DNA from: JAVBMV01 sp031552145
Lineage (GTDB): Bacteria > Myxococcota > Myxococcia > Myxococcales > UBA5297
Direction of reading: 5' to 3'
NCBI GenBank assembly: GCA_031552145.1
Contig: JAVBMV010000001.1
Coordinates: 186,001-250,000, forward strand
DNA length: 64,000 nt
Shown here: positions 9,194 to 15,843 of the stretch, piece after piece
Layout: every line of letters begins with the position of its first letter
How positions within the stretch are numbered: the first letter of the stretch is position 1
Translations under genes and position numbers: made by a program
The notes under the pieces: generated by a model
Databases searched by the model: none
The model's input: the letters and a program-made list of their open reading frames with translations, nothing else
What the model was told of the DNA's origin: nothing

Positions 9194-10126
9194 TCACCGT
9201 CGCGCGCGGAGCGTATCGAGCAGCGCGCCCAGCTCGGGAGGTAAGGGCGCCTCGACGCAGAGAGTCGCGCCCGTCCGTGGATGGGAGAGGGAGAGCAGCG
9301 AGGCATGCAGGAAGTGGTGGGCGAGCCCCTCGACGCTGGGGCCGCCGTAGAGCGGATCGCCCGCGACGGGCGCGCCGAGGGCCGCGAGGTGCACCCTGAT
9401 CTGGTGGGTAACGCCGGTTGGGATCTCGACATCGAGCAGCGCGAGATCGCCCAGCCGCTCGCGCAGGCGGTAGCGCGTCAGCGCGGGCCGCGCCTTGAGC
9501 CTCGCGGCATCCTCGGGCGCCGTACAGACCACCATCTTGCGCACGTTCGATGGGTGGTGGCCGATGGGGAGCTCCAACATCCCTTCTTCACCGGGCGCCC
9601 CCCCCACCAGCGCCAGGTAGCGCTTCTCTACCGCGCGACTCGAGAAGGCGCGCCGGAGCGCGTCGAAGGTGGCGCGCTCGCGCGCGGCCACGATGACGCC
9701 CGAGGTGTCGTGGTCGAGCCGATGCGCGAAGCCGCACTCGCGAGGGCTCTGGCTCGCCTCGGCGCACTCGGGGTAGCGGGCCACGAGGGCGTTGGCCAGG
9801 GTCTGGCGGTCTCCCTCGACGAGAGGGTGTACGGACATGCCGGCGGGTTTGTTTAGAACGACGAGCGCGCTGTCCTCATAGAGCACCTGGAGCGGCAGGT
9901 CATGGCGCGGGAGCGGTGACAGGTCGTCCTCGGGGATCTGCGCTTCGAGCAGCGCCCCTACTCGGGGCAGGTGGTTCTTCCGCGTCCGCTTTCCGTCGAC
10001 CTTGACCAGCCCTTCGTCGAAGGCGCGCCGGACCACTCCGCGCGAGAGCGCGAAGGTGCGGCAAAGGTAGAGGTCGAGCCGCGGCGGTTGTCCGATGAAT
10101 TCGATGGTGTGGGAGAGCTTCTTCAG
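9194..10126 (-). CDS. RluA/RluD-family 23S rRNA pseudouridine synthase with non-standard start
   Basis: The catalytic domain is clear: LVVLNKPAGMSVHP, FAHRLDHDTSGVIV with the nucleophilic Asp, and THQIRVHLAALG with the family Arg. Upstream of the first ordinary start (GTG at 10036) the frame continues with PPRLDLYLCRTFALSRG, an S4 RNA-binding domain that would be cut in half by that GTG. Between the in-frame TAG at 10139-10141 and the S4 domain there is no ATG, GTG or TTG. The only plausible initiator is CTG at 10126, giving 310 residues, a normal family length. It isomerises specific uridines in ribosomal RNA. The catalytic call is strong; the start is uncertain. Confidence 0.8.
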   Translation of the reverse strand: MKKLSHTIEFIGQPPRLDLYLCRTFALSRGVVRRAFDEGLVKVDGKRTRKNHLPRVGALLEAQIPEDDLSPLPRHDLPLQVLYEDSALVVLNKPAGMSVHPLVEGDRQTLANALVARYPECAEASQSPRECGFAHRLDHDTSGVIVAARERATFDALRRAFSSRAVEKRYLALVGGAPGEEGMLELPIGHHPSNVRKMVVCTAPEDAARLKARPALTRYRLRERLGDLALLDVEIPTGVTHQIRVHLAALGAPVAGDPLYGGPSVEGLAHHFLHASLLSLSHPRTGATLCVEAPLPPELGALLDTLRARR

Positions 10127-10147
10127 GGGAGCACCCGCCTAGAAATG

Positions 10148-10181
10148 GCGCGGGGGTGCCCCTCTCGGGACACCCCCGCGC
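10148..10181 (-). terminator. Hairpin downstream of the single-domain Roadblock gene
   Basis: An 11-bp perfect inverted repeat (GCGCGGGGGTG and its complement) encloses a 12-base loop in which CCC/GGG can also pair. It lies 33 bases after the stop of the gene at 10214-10582 and before the pseudouridine synthase gene. There is only a short U-rich run after it, so termination efficiency is uncertain. Confidence 0.6.
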
Positions 10182-10213
10182 GAAGAGAGTGACTGGCCGA
10201 GGCCAGCCCCCGC

Positions 10214-10582
10214 TCAGCCGAAGCTTTCGGCGGCCTTGGCGGCGATCTTCTCCATCGTCATGCGGGCCAGCGCGGTATTGCCGTCGGCCTTCAGCACGCA
10301 GCCGATGTGAAGGTGCGCCTTGGAGCGCTTGCCGGTGCAGCGCATCAGGACCGAGCCACCGGTCGAGTGGATGAAGGTCTCTTCGCAGTCGGTGCCAGCG
10401 AACTTCTCGGCGACTTCGTGAGCCGAGCGGAGCACGTCGTTGGTGAGCGCCGCGATGAGCGGGAGGTTGAGCGACGGGTCGGCGGAATCGCCAGCGATCA
10501 CCTCGCCGGTGAAGGTCGTGATGCCAGAGCCCGCGTAGCCCTTGACACTTCTAAGATCCTTGAGGAGGAGTTCCAGGTTCAT
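10214..10582 (-). CDS. Roadblock/LC7-like single-domain protein
   Basis: The 122-residue product is one alpha/beta domain that starts LLLKDLRSVKGYAGSGI, with a central FTGEVIAGDS strand and a late LRMTMEKI-like helix (ARMTMEKIAAK). It aligns along its whole length with the C-terminal domain of the gene at 10709-11797, sharing blocks such as GNTALARMT versus GNSALARMT. Such domains dimerise and often control small GTPases (MglB type). The ATG at 10582 is preceded by GGAGACG. It has its own downstream hairpin and probably its own promoter in the 126-base gap upstream, which holds a small GATTC-N4-GAATC dyad. The partner is unknown. Confidence 0.7.
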   Translation of the reverse strand: MNLELLLKDLRSVKGYAGSGITTFTGEVIAGDSADPSLNLPLIAALTNDVLRSAHEVAEKFAGTDCEETFIHSTGGSVLMRCTGKRSKAHLHIGCVLKADGNTALARMTMEKIAAKAAESFG

Positions 10583-10708
10583 TGTTCGTCTCCGTAAATT
10601 TTCTGATTCGGATGAATCGATAAAGTTGGTGTCGTATCGCGTGCCCGCCAGTGCAGCCTTCCGAGGAGGTACCGCGCTCGTTGGAGCGGGCAGAGGCGAG
10701 ACCGATCA

Positions 10709-11797
10709 TCAGCCGAGCAGCGTCGAGACCTTCTTGGCGATCTTGTCGATCGTCATGCGCGCCAGGGCCGAGTTGCCGTCCTTCGAGAGGATGCAGCCGA
10801 CGTGGATGTGCGTCTTCGAGGCCTTGCCGGAGCAGCGCAGGATGATCGACGCGATCGGCATGTTGATGATCGTCTCGGTGCACTCGCCCATCTCGGTCTT
10901 CTCGACGCACTCGTGCGCCGAGTTGAAGACGTCGTTGCACATGGTCGAGAGCAGGGCGGCGTCGACCGACGCATCGACCGTGTCATTGGCGATCAGCTCG
11001 CCGGTCCAGTTGAGAATGTTCGAGGCGATATACCCCTTGATGCTCCTAAGTTCTTGAAGATGGGCTTCCAGATTCATGCTCTGCTCCTCGGTGAGCCGAT
11101 AGCCCTTTTGGGCTTCTCGGGGCTGTCCGCTCGACGCAGGCCCAGCGCCTGCCGTGCGGGATGTCGACTGGCCAGAAGCCCCTCTCTCCCCGGCAGTGGC
11201 CGAAGGAGAGGGTGCGCTGGCTCCATTCATAGTGGTTGCTGCGGTGCTCTCCAGCTCGCGCAGCCGGGCCAAGAGCCCCTCGCGGTCGATTGAGCCGAGC
11301 GAGTCGTGTTCGCTGGCTTGCTCGATCAGCTCGCGCAGTTCGTAAGTGAGCTGGCCGCTGTAGCCCTTGTCGGAGGCGATGACGATCCCCTCTGGCGAGG
11401 GCCAGCTGAAGAGCTCATAGAGAGAGCGTGCGATGTGCTGCAATAAGATGGTGCGCAACTCTTCGCGCTCGAGCAGCCCCCACTCGATGATCGCCTCGGC
11501 GAAGTTGCGCCCGCTCTGGTTGCACTCTTTGTAGAGCGCCGTCAGGTCCTCGTGTGGGACGCCCTTCGCGACGAGACGGTCGGTCAGCGTCCGCTTGACC
11601 GAGGAGGCTGTCACCCACGCGATCTTGCCCGATGCCGCGAAGATGCGCCCGCTCTTCTCTCCGCTCCGGACGATGACCTCGCCGCTGACTGGAAAGCCGA
11701 GCGCTTCGAAGATGAGACCGATGAGATCGGTATTGCGCGCGGGCTTAGTCGAGGTGGCTTGGTTGGCGACTTGGCCACTCTGGAGTTCTTGAACCAT
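10709..11797 (-). CDS. DUF4388-like / Roadblock-like two-domain protein
   Basis: The 362-residue protein has the same layout as the gene at 5569-6606. An N-terminal DUF4388/PatA-like domain (about 25-170, with GKIAWVTASS and KRTLTDRLV) is followed by a low-complexity linker rich in Ser, Gly and Ala, and then a Roadblock-like domain from about residue 245 (LQELRSIKGYIASNI to the end). The domain pairing is conserved better than the linker, as expected for a real paralogue family. A promoter with a perfect palindrome in its spacer lies 65-95 bases upstream. I infer a signalling or polarity adaptor role; no enzymatic motif is visible. Confidence 0.7.
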   Translation of the reverse strand: MVQELQSGQVANQATSTKPARNTDLIGLIFEALGFPVSGEVIVRSGEKSGRIFAASGKIAWVTASSVKRTLTDRLVAKGVPHEDLTALYKECNQSGRNFAEAIIEWGLLEREELRTILLQHIARSLYELFSWPSPEGIVIASDKGYSGQLTYELRELIEQASEHDSLGSIDREGLLARLRELESTAATTMNGASAPSPSATAGERGASGQSTSRTAGAGPASSGQPREAQKGYRLTEEQSMNLEAHLQELRSIKGYIASNILNWTGELIANDTVDASVDAALLSTMCNDVFNSAHECVEKTEMGECTETIINMPIASIILRCSGKASKTHIHVGCILSKDGNSALARMTIDKIAKKVSTLLG

Positions 11798-11861
11798 CGA
11801 GGGAACGTTACAAGTTGGAAGGTCCCTGGCTGTGGCAGGGCTGAGGTAAAGAGCGGGTGAA

Positions 11862-11891
11862 ACTCTACAGGTGCACCTGTATGTCGGTCAA
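11862..11891 (-). promoter_or_regulatory. Sigma-70-type promoter for the DUF4388/Roadblock gene
   Basis: On the minus strand TTGACC (11886-11891) is followed after 18 bases by TAGAGT (11862-11867). The expected transcription start, near 11855, would give a leader of about 60 bases before the ATG at 11797. The spacer is filled almost entirely by a palindrome, listed separately. The assignment rests on consensus match only. Confidence 0.45.
11866..11881. promoter_or_regulatory. Perfect 16-bp palindrome, candidate operator
   Basis: TACAGGTGCACCTGTA is a perfect palindrome with no central gap. It lies inside the spacer of the promoter at 11862-11891 and touches its -10 element. A dimeric regulator bound here would either block RNA polymerase or, as MerR-type proteins do, remodel the spacer. 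The cognate regulator is not evident in the window. Confidence 0.45.
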
Positions 11892-11919
11892 ATTGTAGGC
11901 TCGAGATCCGCACGGTGCT

Positions 11920-12090
11920 TCATCGACGATGTCGGTGCGCGTCGCAGCCCATGCTTTTGTGTGGGCAATCTCCGCACCCGGCGCTGGCGCGGTGGATGCG
12001 CGATTCGTTGCGCCGCGAGAATGCTCTCCGAACCAACCAGAGAGCAGCTCCGATGACGGTAACAATCGCCAACAGGCTCTCCAAATTCAT
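11920..12090 (-). CDS. Small FeoB-associated Cys-rich membrane protein
   Basis: This 56-residue product starts at ATG 12090, 11 bases after the feoB stop. It has one membrane helix (about residues 6-20), a basic RRAFSRR stretch, and then a C-terminal C-G-D-C and G-C cluster with several His residues. This matches the small FeoB-associated Cys-rich proteins found next to feoB in many bacteria, which may play a FeoC-like role in iron handling. The size, position and cysteine pattern all fit. No strong ribosome-binding site is visible, so translation may depend on feoB coupling. Confidence 0.7.
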   Translation of the reverse strand: MNLESLLAIVTVIGAALWLVRRAFSRRNESRIHRASAGCGDCPHKSMGCDAHRHRR

Positions 12091-12101
12091 CGTGTATCTC
12101 G

Positions 12102-14282
12102 TCACGAGAGGAGGAGACTGCCGAGTTGGTAGGCCGCGAAGGAGACGAGCCAGGCCAGGACTGTCAGGCCGCAGAACTGCAGGAGCGCCCAGCGTAGGCT
12201 GCCCGATTCGCGCCGGGTGATGGCGAAGGTGGCCATGCAGGGCGAGCCGATCAAGAGGAAGAGGATGAGGCTGAGCCCGGTGGCGCTGCTGTAGTCGCGT
12301 GCCAGCGCCGCCCCGAGCGCACCGCCGCGCTCTTCTTCCTCCGGCGATTTCGGCTCCGGCGATTCCGGTGACTCTGTCGCGCGTTCCGTCGAGACGGCGT
12401 TGACAATCCCCATCTGCGCGACGAAGACCTCTTTGGCGGCGAAGGCGCCGAGCATCGCGGTCACGATCTTCCAATCGAAGCCCAGAGGACGAAAGAGCGG
12501 CTCCAGCGCGCGCCCGGTGCGCCCGGCAAAGGAGTTCTCCAGAGCCTGCACCTCGCTGGGCGGCGCGCCCGCGGTGGAGGGGGCGGGTCTCGGAAATGTG
12601 GTCGCAGCCCAAAGGAGTATCGAGAGCGCCAGGATCAGCGTGCCCGCCTTGCGCAGATAGATTTGGCCGCGCTCCGCCATCTTGCGCAGGGTCCCGCGCA
12701 TCGTCGGCATGCGGTAGGGCGGCAGCTCCATGACGAAAGGTGCGTCGTCGCCCGCGAGCAGTGAGCGGCGCAAGAGCAGCGCGAGCAGCAGCGCGAGCGC
12801 CACGCCGAAGGCGTAGACGCCGAAGAGGATGGGCGCGCGCAGGCTGGGCGCGAAAAAGGCAGGGATGAGGAGCATCCAGATTGGGAGCCGGGCGCCGCAG
12901 GACATGAGCGGCAGCACGAGCATGGTGGTGAGTCGGTCGCGCTCGTTCTCGAGGGTGCGCGTGGCCATGATGCCCGGCACCGAGCAGCCGAAGCCTGTCA
13001 TCATCGGGATGAAGCTCTTGCCGTGAAGACCAAAGCGGTGCATCGCCCGATCCATCAGGAAGGCGGCGCGCGCGAGGTAGCCCGTGTCCTCGAGGAAGGC
13101 GAGTCCCAGGAAGAGGAGCAGGATGTTGGGGAGAAAGACGAGCACGCCTCCCACGCCAGCGATGACGCCGTCGCAGATGAGCGAACGGAGCAGCGAGGTG
13201 GAGCCCTCTGGCCAGAGGCCGGAGACCGCGCCGCGCAGCCAGTCGAAGCTCGACTCGAACCATCCCATGGGCGCCTCGCCCAGCGTGAAGGTGAGCCAGA
13301 AGATGGCGTAGAGGACGATCGCGAAGATGGGCAGGCCCAGGAGCGGGTGCGCGACGACCTGATCGATCTTGTCGGAACGCGCGCGGGCGTCGGCGCGGGG
13401 CGGCTGGGCCAGCACCTCGCGCAGCAGTCCGTCGACGAAGCCGAACCATGCCTGGGTGACGCAGAGCGAGATGTCGTCACCCACCTCGCGTTCGATACGG
13501 GCTCGGAGCGCGCGGGCAGCCTCCAGGGCGAAGGCATCCGCCTGGTTCGCCTCGGCGCGGTGCACATACTCGGTGTCGTCGAGCAGGAGCTTGATGGCGG
13601 CCCAGCGCTTCGAGAGCTTCCCTGCGAGGCTATCGGAGATGAGTGGCTCGAGGGTGCTCACGGTACGATCGAGTCGCTCGCCCAGCACGAGCCTGCGCTC
13701 CCTGGCGCCGCCCGATTCGGAGGTCTCGGTTGGCGCCGCGAGCGCGGCGCGGATGGCCGCGCGCAGCTCGGCGACCCCTTTGCCCTTGTGCGCGATGGTC
13801 TCGACGATCGGGATTCCGAGCAGCCGCTCCATCTGGACTAAGTCGAGCCTCTGTCCCGCGGCGCGCGCCTCGTCGGCCATATTGAGGCAGAGCACAGTCT
13901 TTGCGCCTGTGAGCATCACCTGGGCCAGCAGCACGAGGTTGCGCTTGAGGTTGGTCGAGTCGGCGACGACCACGACGACGTCGTGCCCCAGCGCCAGCTC
14001 TTCCTGCGCGATCCGCTCCTCGGGGGTGAAGGATGAGAGGCTATAGGTGCCGGGCAGATCGACCAACTCGATCTTGGCGCCCTCGAGCGTGAAGGCACCC
14101 CAGCGCCGCTCGACGGTGACGCCGGGATAGTTGGCGACGTGTTGGCTCGCTCCGGTGAGGGCGTTGAAGAGCGAGCTCTTCCCGCAGTTGGGGTTGCCCG
14201 CCAGGGCCATGCGCAGCGGCCTAGGCGCGGCCTCTCTCTGCTCCGCTCGCGCGGGGGATGCACTGTTTCGTTGCCCGGTCAT
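12102..14282 (-). CDS. feoB: Ferrous iron transporter FeoB
   Basis: The 726-residue protein has an N-terminal G domain with GNPNCGKS (29-36), VDLPGTY and LNMAD, a helical GDI-like region, and a membrane core with the Gate motifs (SFIPMMTGFGCSVPG and LPLMSCGARLP). It imports Fe(II) across the inner membrane using GTP. A Glu/Ser/Pro-rich insert (about 645-665) sits in a loop near the C-terminus, just before the last two helices. The ATG overlaps the stop of the dtxR-feoA gene by four bases, and the small Cys-rich gene follows, so the operon reads regulator/FeoA, FeoB, accessory protein. Confidence 0.97.
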   Translation of the reverse strand: MTGQRNSASPARAEQREAAPRPLRMALAGNPNCGKSSLFNALTGASQHVANYPGVTVERRWGAFTLEGAKIELVDLPGTYSLSSFTPEERIAQEELALGHDVVVVVADSTNLKRNLVLLAQVMLTGAKTVLCLNMADEARAAGQRLDLVQMERLLGIPIVETIAHKGKGVAELRAAIRAALAAPTETSESGGARERRLVLGERLDRTVSTLEPLISDSLAGKLSKRWAAIKLLLDDTEYVHRAEANQADAFALEAARALRARIEREVGDDISLCVTQAWFGFVDGLLREVLAQPPRADARARSDKIDQVVAHPLLGLPIFAIVLYAIFWLTFTLGEAPMGWFESSFDWLRGAVSGLWPEGSTSLLRSLICDGVIAGVGGVLVFLPNILLLFLGLAFLEDTGYLARAAFLMDRAMHRFGLHGKSFIPMMTGFGCSVPGIMATRTLENERDRLTTMLVLPLMSCGARLPIWMLLIPAFFAPSLRAPILFGVYAFGVALALLLALLLRRSLLAGDDAPFVMELPPYRMPTMRGTLRKMAERGQIYLRKAGTLILALSILLWAATTFPRPAPSTAGAPPSEVQALENSFAGRTGRALEPLFRPLGFDWKIVTAMLGAFAAKEVFVAQMGIVNAVSTERATESPESPEPKSPEEEERGGALGAALARDYSSATGLSLILFLLIGSPCMATFAITRRESGSLRWALLQFCGLTVLAWLVSFAAYQLGSLLLS

Positions 14283-15052
14283 TGGATCTGTATGTGTATC
14301 GAGCGCGCTTCGCTCCGGCGCAGCGCCAGATGTGCTCCCTGGCAGCGCACCCAGAGAGGATCTCCGCCCAGACCGACACGCTCGAGGTCAATCAGGGCAT
14401 CGGGGATGAACCCCATGTCGAGCAGGCGCTGTCTCAGAGCGCCACGCGCCTCGATTTGCATGACGCGCGCGCGTTGGCCCGGCTTCAGGTCGCAGAGCGT
14501 CTGCCCCTGCTTCGCGTACCGCTTGGCGTTCGAGGCGCAGCGCTCTCCATCGGGGCAGTCGTGGTGACCTTTGGCGCCGACGCCACCAGGTCCGACGGGG
14601 CACCCTTGAAAGCTCTCGAGCAGATCGCGCGGCGCGCGCGGGCAGTTGCCCAGGAACTCGAAGAAGGCCGCGAGGCGGTCCATCGCCTCGTCGGTGAGGC
14701 TGTGCTCCATGGCGCAGGCCTGATCGCGGGCCGCTTCGGGCGACATCCTCAGGAGGGTCTCGCAGAAGCGGGTGAGCAACATGTGGCGCGCGTAGATCCG
14801 GCGCCCGGCGCTCTCCCCCTCGGGGGTGAGCGTCACATACTCGCGCCGTTCGTATTTAATCTGCCCAAGCTGCGCCAGCTTGCGCAGCGCGATGGAGACC
14901 GAGGCCGCCTTGACGTTCCGGGCCTGCGAGATGTCTCGCACTCTGGCGAAGCTGCTCTTCTGCACCAGCAAATAGATGGTCTCGAGGTAATCCTCGAGGG
15001 AGGGGCTCAGCGCGTGGAGCTCCTCGGGCCCTTTTACTGCCGTCGTTTCCAT
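14279..15052 (-). CDS. DtxR-family metalloregulator fused to a C-terminal FeoA domain
   Basis: The 257-residue protein has a winged-helix domain (SLEDYLETIYLL at about 18-29, then ISQARNVKAASVSIALRKL), a dimerisation domain with metal-site residues H90, C113, E116 and H117 in the DtxR arrangement QACAMEHSLTDE, and a FeoA/SH3-like domain from about 187. Between them is a linker with cysteines at about 137, 151, 166 and 172, more than usual. C113 at the primary site favours iron over manganese by analogy with DtxR. It most likely represses feoB when iron is plentiful and may also supply the FeoA function. Confidence 0.9.
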   Translation of the reverse strand: METTAVKGPEELHALSPSLEDYLETIYLLVQKSSFARVRDISQARNVKAASVSIALRKLAQLGQIKYERREYVTLTPEGESAGRRIYARHMLLTRFCETLLRMSPEAARDQACAMEHSLTDEAMDRLAAFFEFLGNCPRAPRDLLESFQGCPVGPGGVGAKGHHDCPDGERCASNAKRYAKQGQTLCDLKPGQRARVMQIEARGALRQRLLDMGFIPDALIDLERVGLGGDPLWVRCQGAHLALRRSEARSIHIQIQ

Positions 15053-15061
15053 TGGTAGGCG

Positions 15062-15091
15062 AGTCTAACGTCATCTCTTCTGGTCTGTCAA
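15062..15091 (-). promoter_or_regulatory. Promoter of the dtxR-feoB operon
   Basis: On the minus strand a perfect TTGACA (15086-15091) is followed after 18 bases by TAGACT (15062-15067). The predicted transcription start is near 15055, only about three bases before the ATG at 15052, so the mRNA would be leaderless or nearly so. I could not see a convincing DtxR-type dyad over it. Confidence 0.5.
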
Positions 15092-15174
15092 TCGGCGTCG
15101 CGCAGGGTGCTGGCTCCGCGGCGGCGCGTTGCTCGCCCGTGCGCGGGTGCATAGGTCGCGCCTGGAGGTTCTCC

Positions 15175-15783
15175 ATGAAGACCGCCCCCGGCCTCATCGT
15201 CCTCTGCACCGTGCTCCTCTTCCTCGCCGCCTCGGCGGTCGCGCTGGCGGGAGAGCGCCATTTCATAAAAGAAGGCTGGTATCGGTTTGAAGAGGGATAT
15301 GGTGAACCCGGTCCGGGGGAGGCGCCCTCGAGCGGCGTAATCATCGAACAAGATGACGATGACGGAGAGTCCGCGCCGCCTGCGCAGCCGGAGGGAAGCG
15401 ACGCGCGAATCGAGCTCCCTCCCCCTCCGTTGGGGGCGGACGAGGATGCAGAGGAGCGCGAGCGCGCCGCAAGGCCTGGAGGGCTCGACTGCGACTATGT
15501 GAGGGGGAGCTTCCTTGCCCGGGTCCTGGAGCTGCGCGGAGTACAGCGCTTCTGGAACGATCCAAGGGAGCTGGCACCCCTCGCCAGTGGGCCGAAAGGA
15601 GGGGTCCTCTGCGACGGGGCGAAGCAGCCCTGTGCGCTCTCGTGGCTCTCGGCGGAGCCAGCGCTGGCGCTGCTCAATGGCGAGGTCCCGGTGCCGCCCG
15701 GCGCGCTCTCCTTCGACTTCGAGCTGCGCTCGCTCGCTCCAGAGGTCCTTCGTTGCGCGGCGCTCGGCGCGCAGGGAAGGTGA
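15175..15783 (+). CDS. Exported protein of unknown function
   Basis: The 202-residue product starts at ATG 15175 after a good GGAGG (15163-15167). The open frame extends upstream to 15052, but that part lacks coding character. Residues 1-27 form a signal peptide ending near ALA. The mature part has an acidic, Pro-rich region (DDDDGES, ELPPPPLGADEDAEERER) and then a compact segment with four or five cysteines (LDCDYV, VLCDGAKQPC, VLRCAA), suggesting disulphides. It is transcribed divergently from the dtxR-feoB operon. I do not recognise a family. Confidence 0.6.
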   Translation: MKTAPGLIVLCTVLLFLAASAVALAGERHFIKEGWYRFEEGYGEPGPGEAPSSGVIIEQDDDDGESAPPAQPEGSDARIELPPPPLGADEDAEERERAARPGGLDCDYVRGSFLARVLELRGVQRFWNDPRELAPLASGPKGGVLCDGAKQPCALSWLSAEPALALLNGEVPVPPGALSFDFELRSLAPEVLRCAALGAQGR

Positions 15784-15843
15784 CCACGTTTTTGTGAGAT
15801 TCCCCCACCGTGCTCTAGAGTGTAGCGGCAGGCACGAAAAGGC

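Noticed and set aside
12091..13449. Long minus-strand frame upstream of the small Cys-rich gene
   Set aside because: It runs through feoB in another frame and is Arg/His/Pro-rich. Only the last 56 codons are real.
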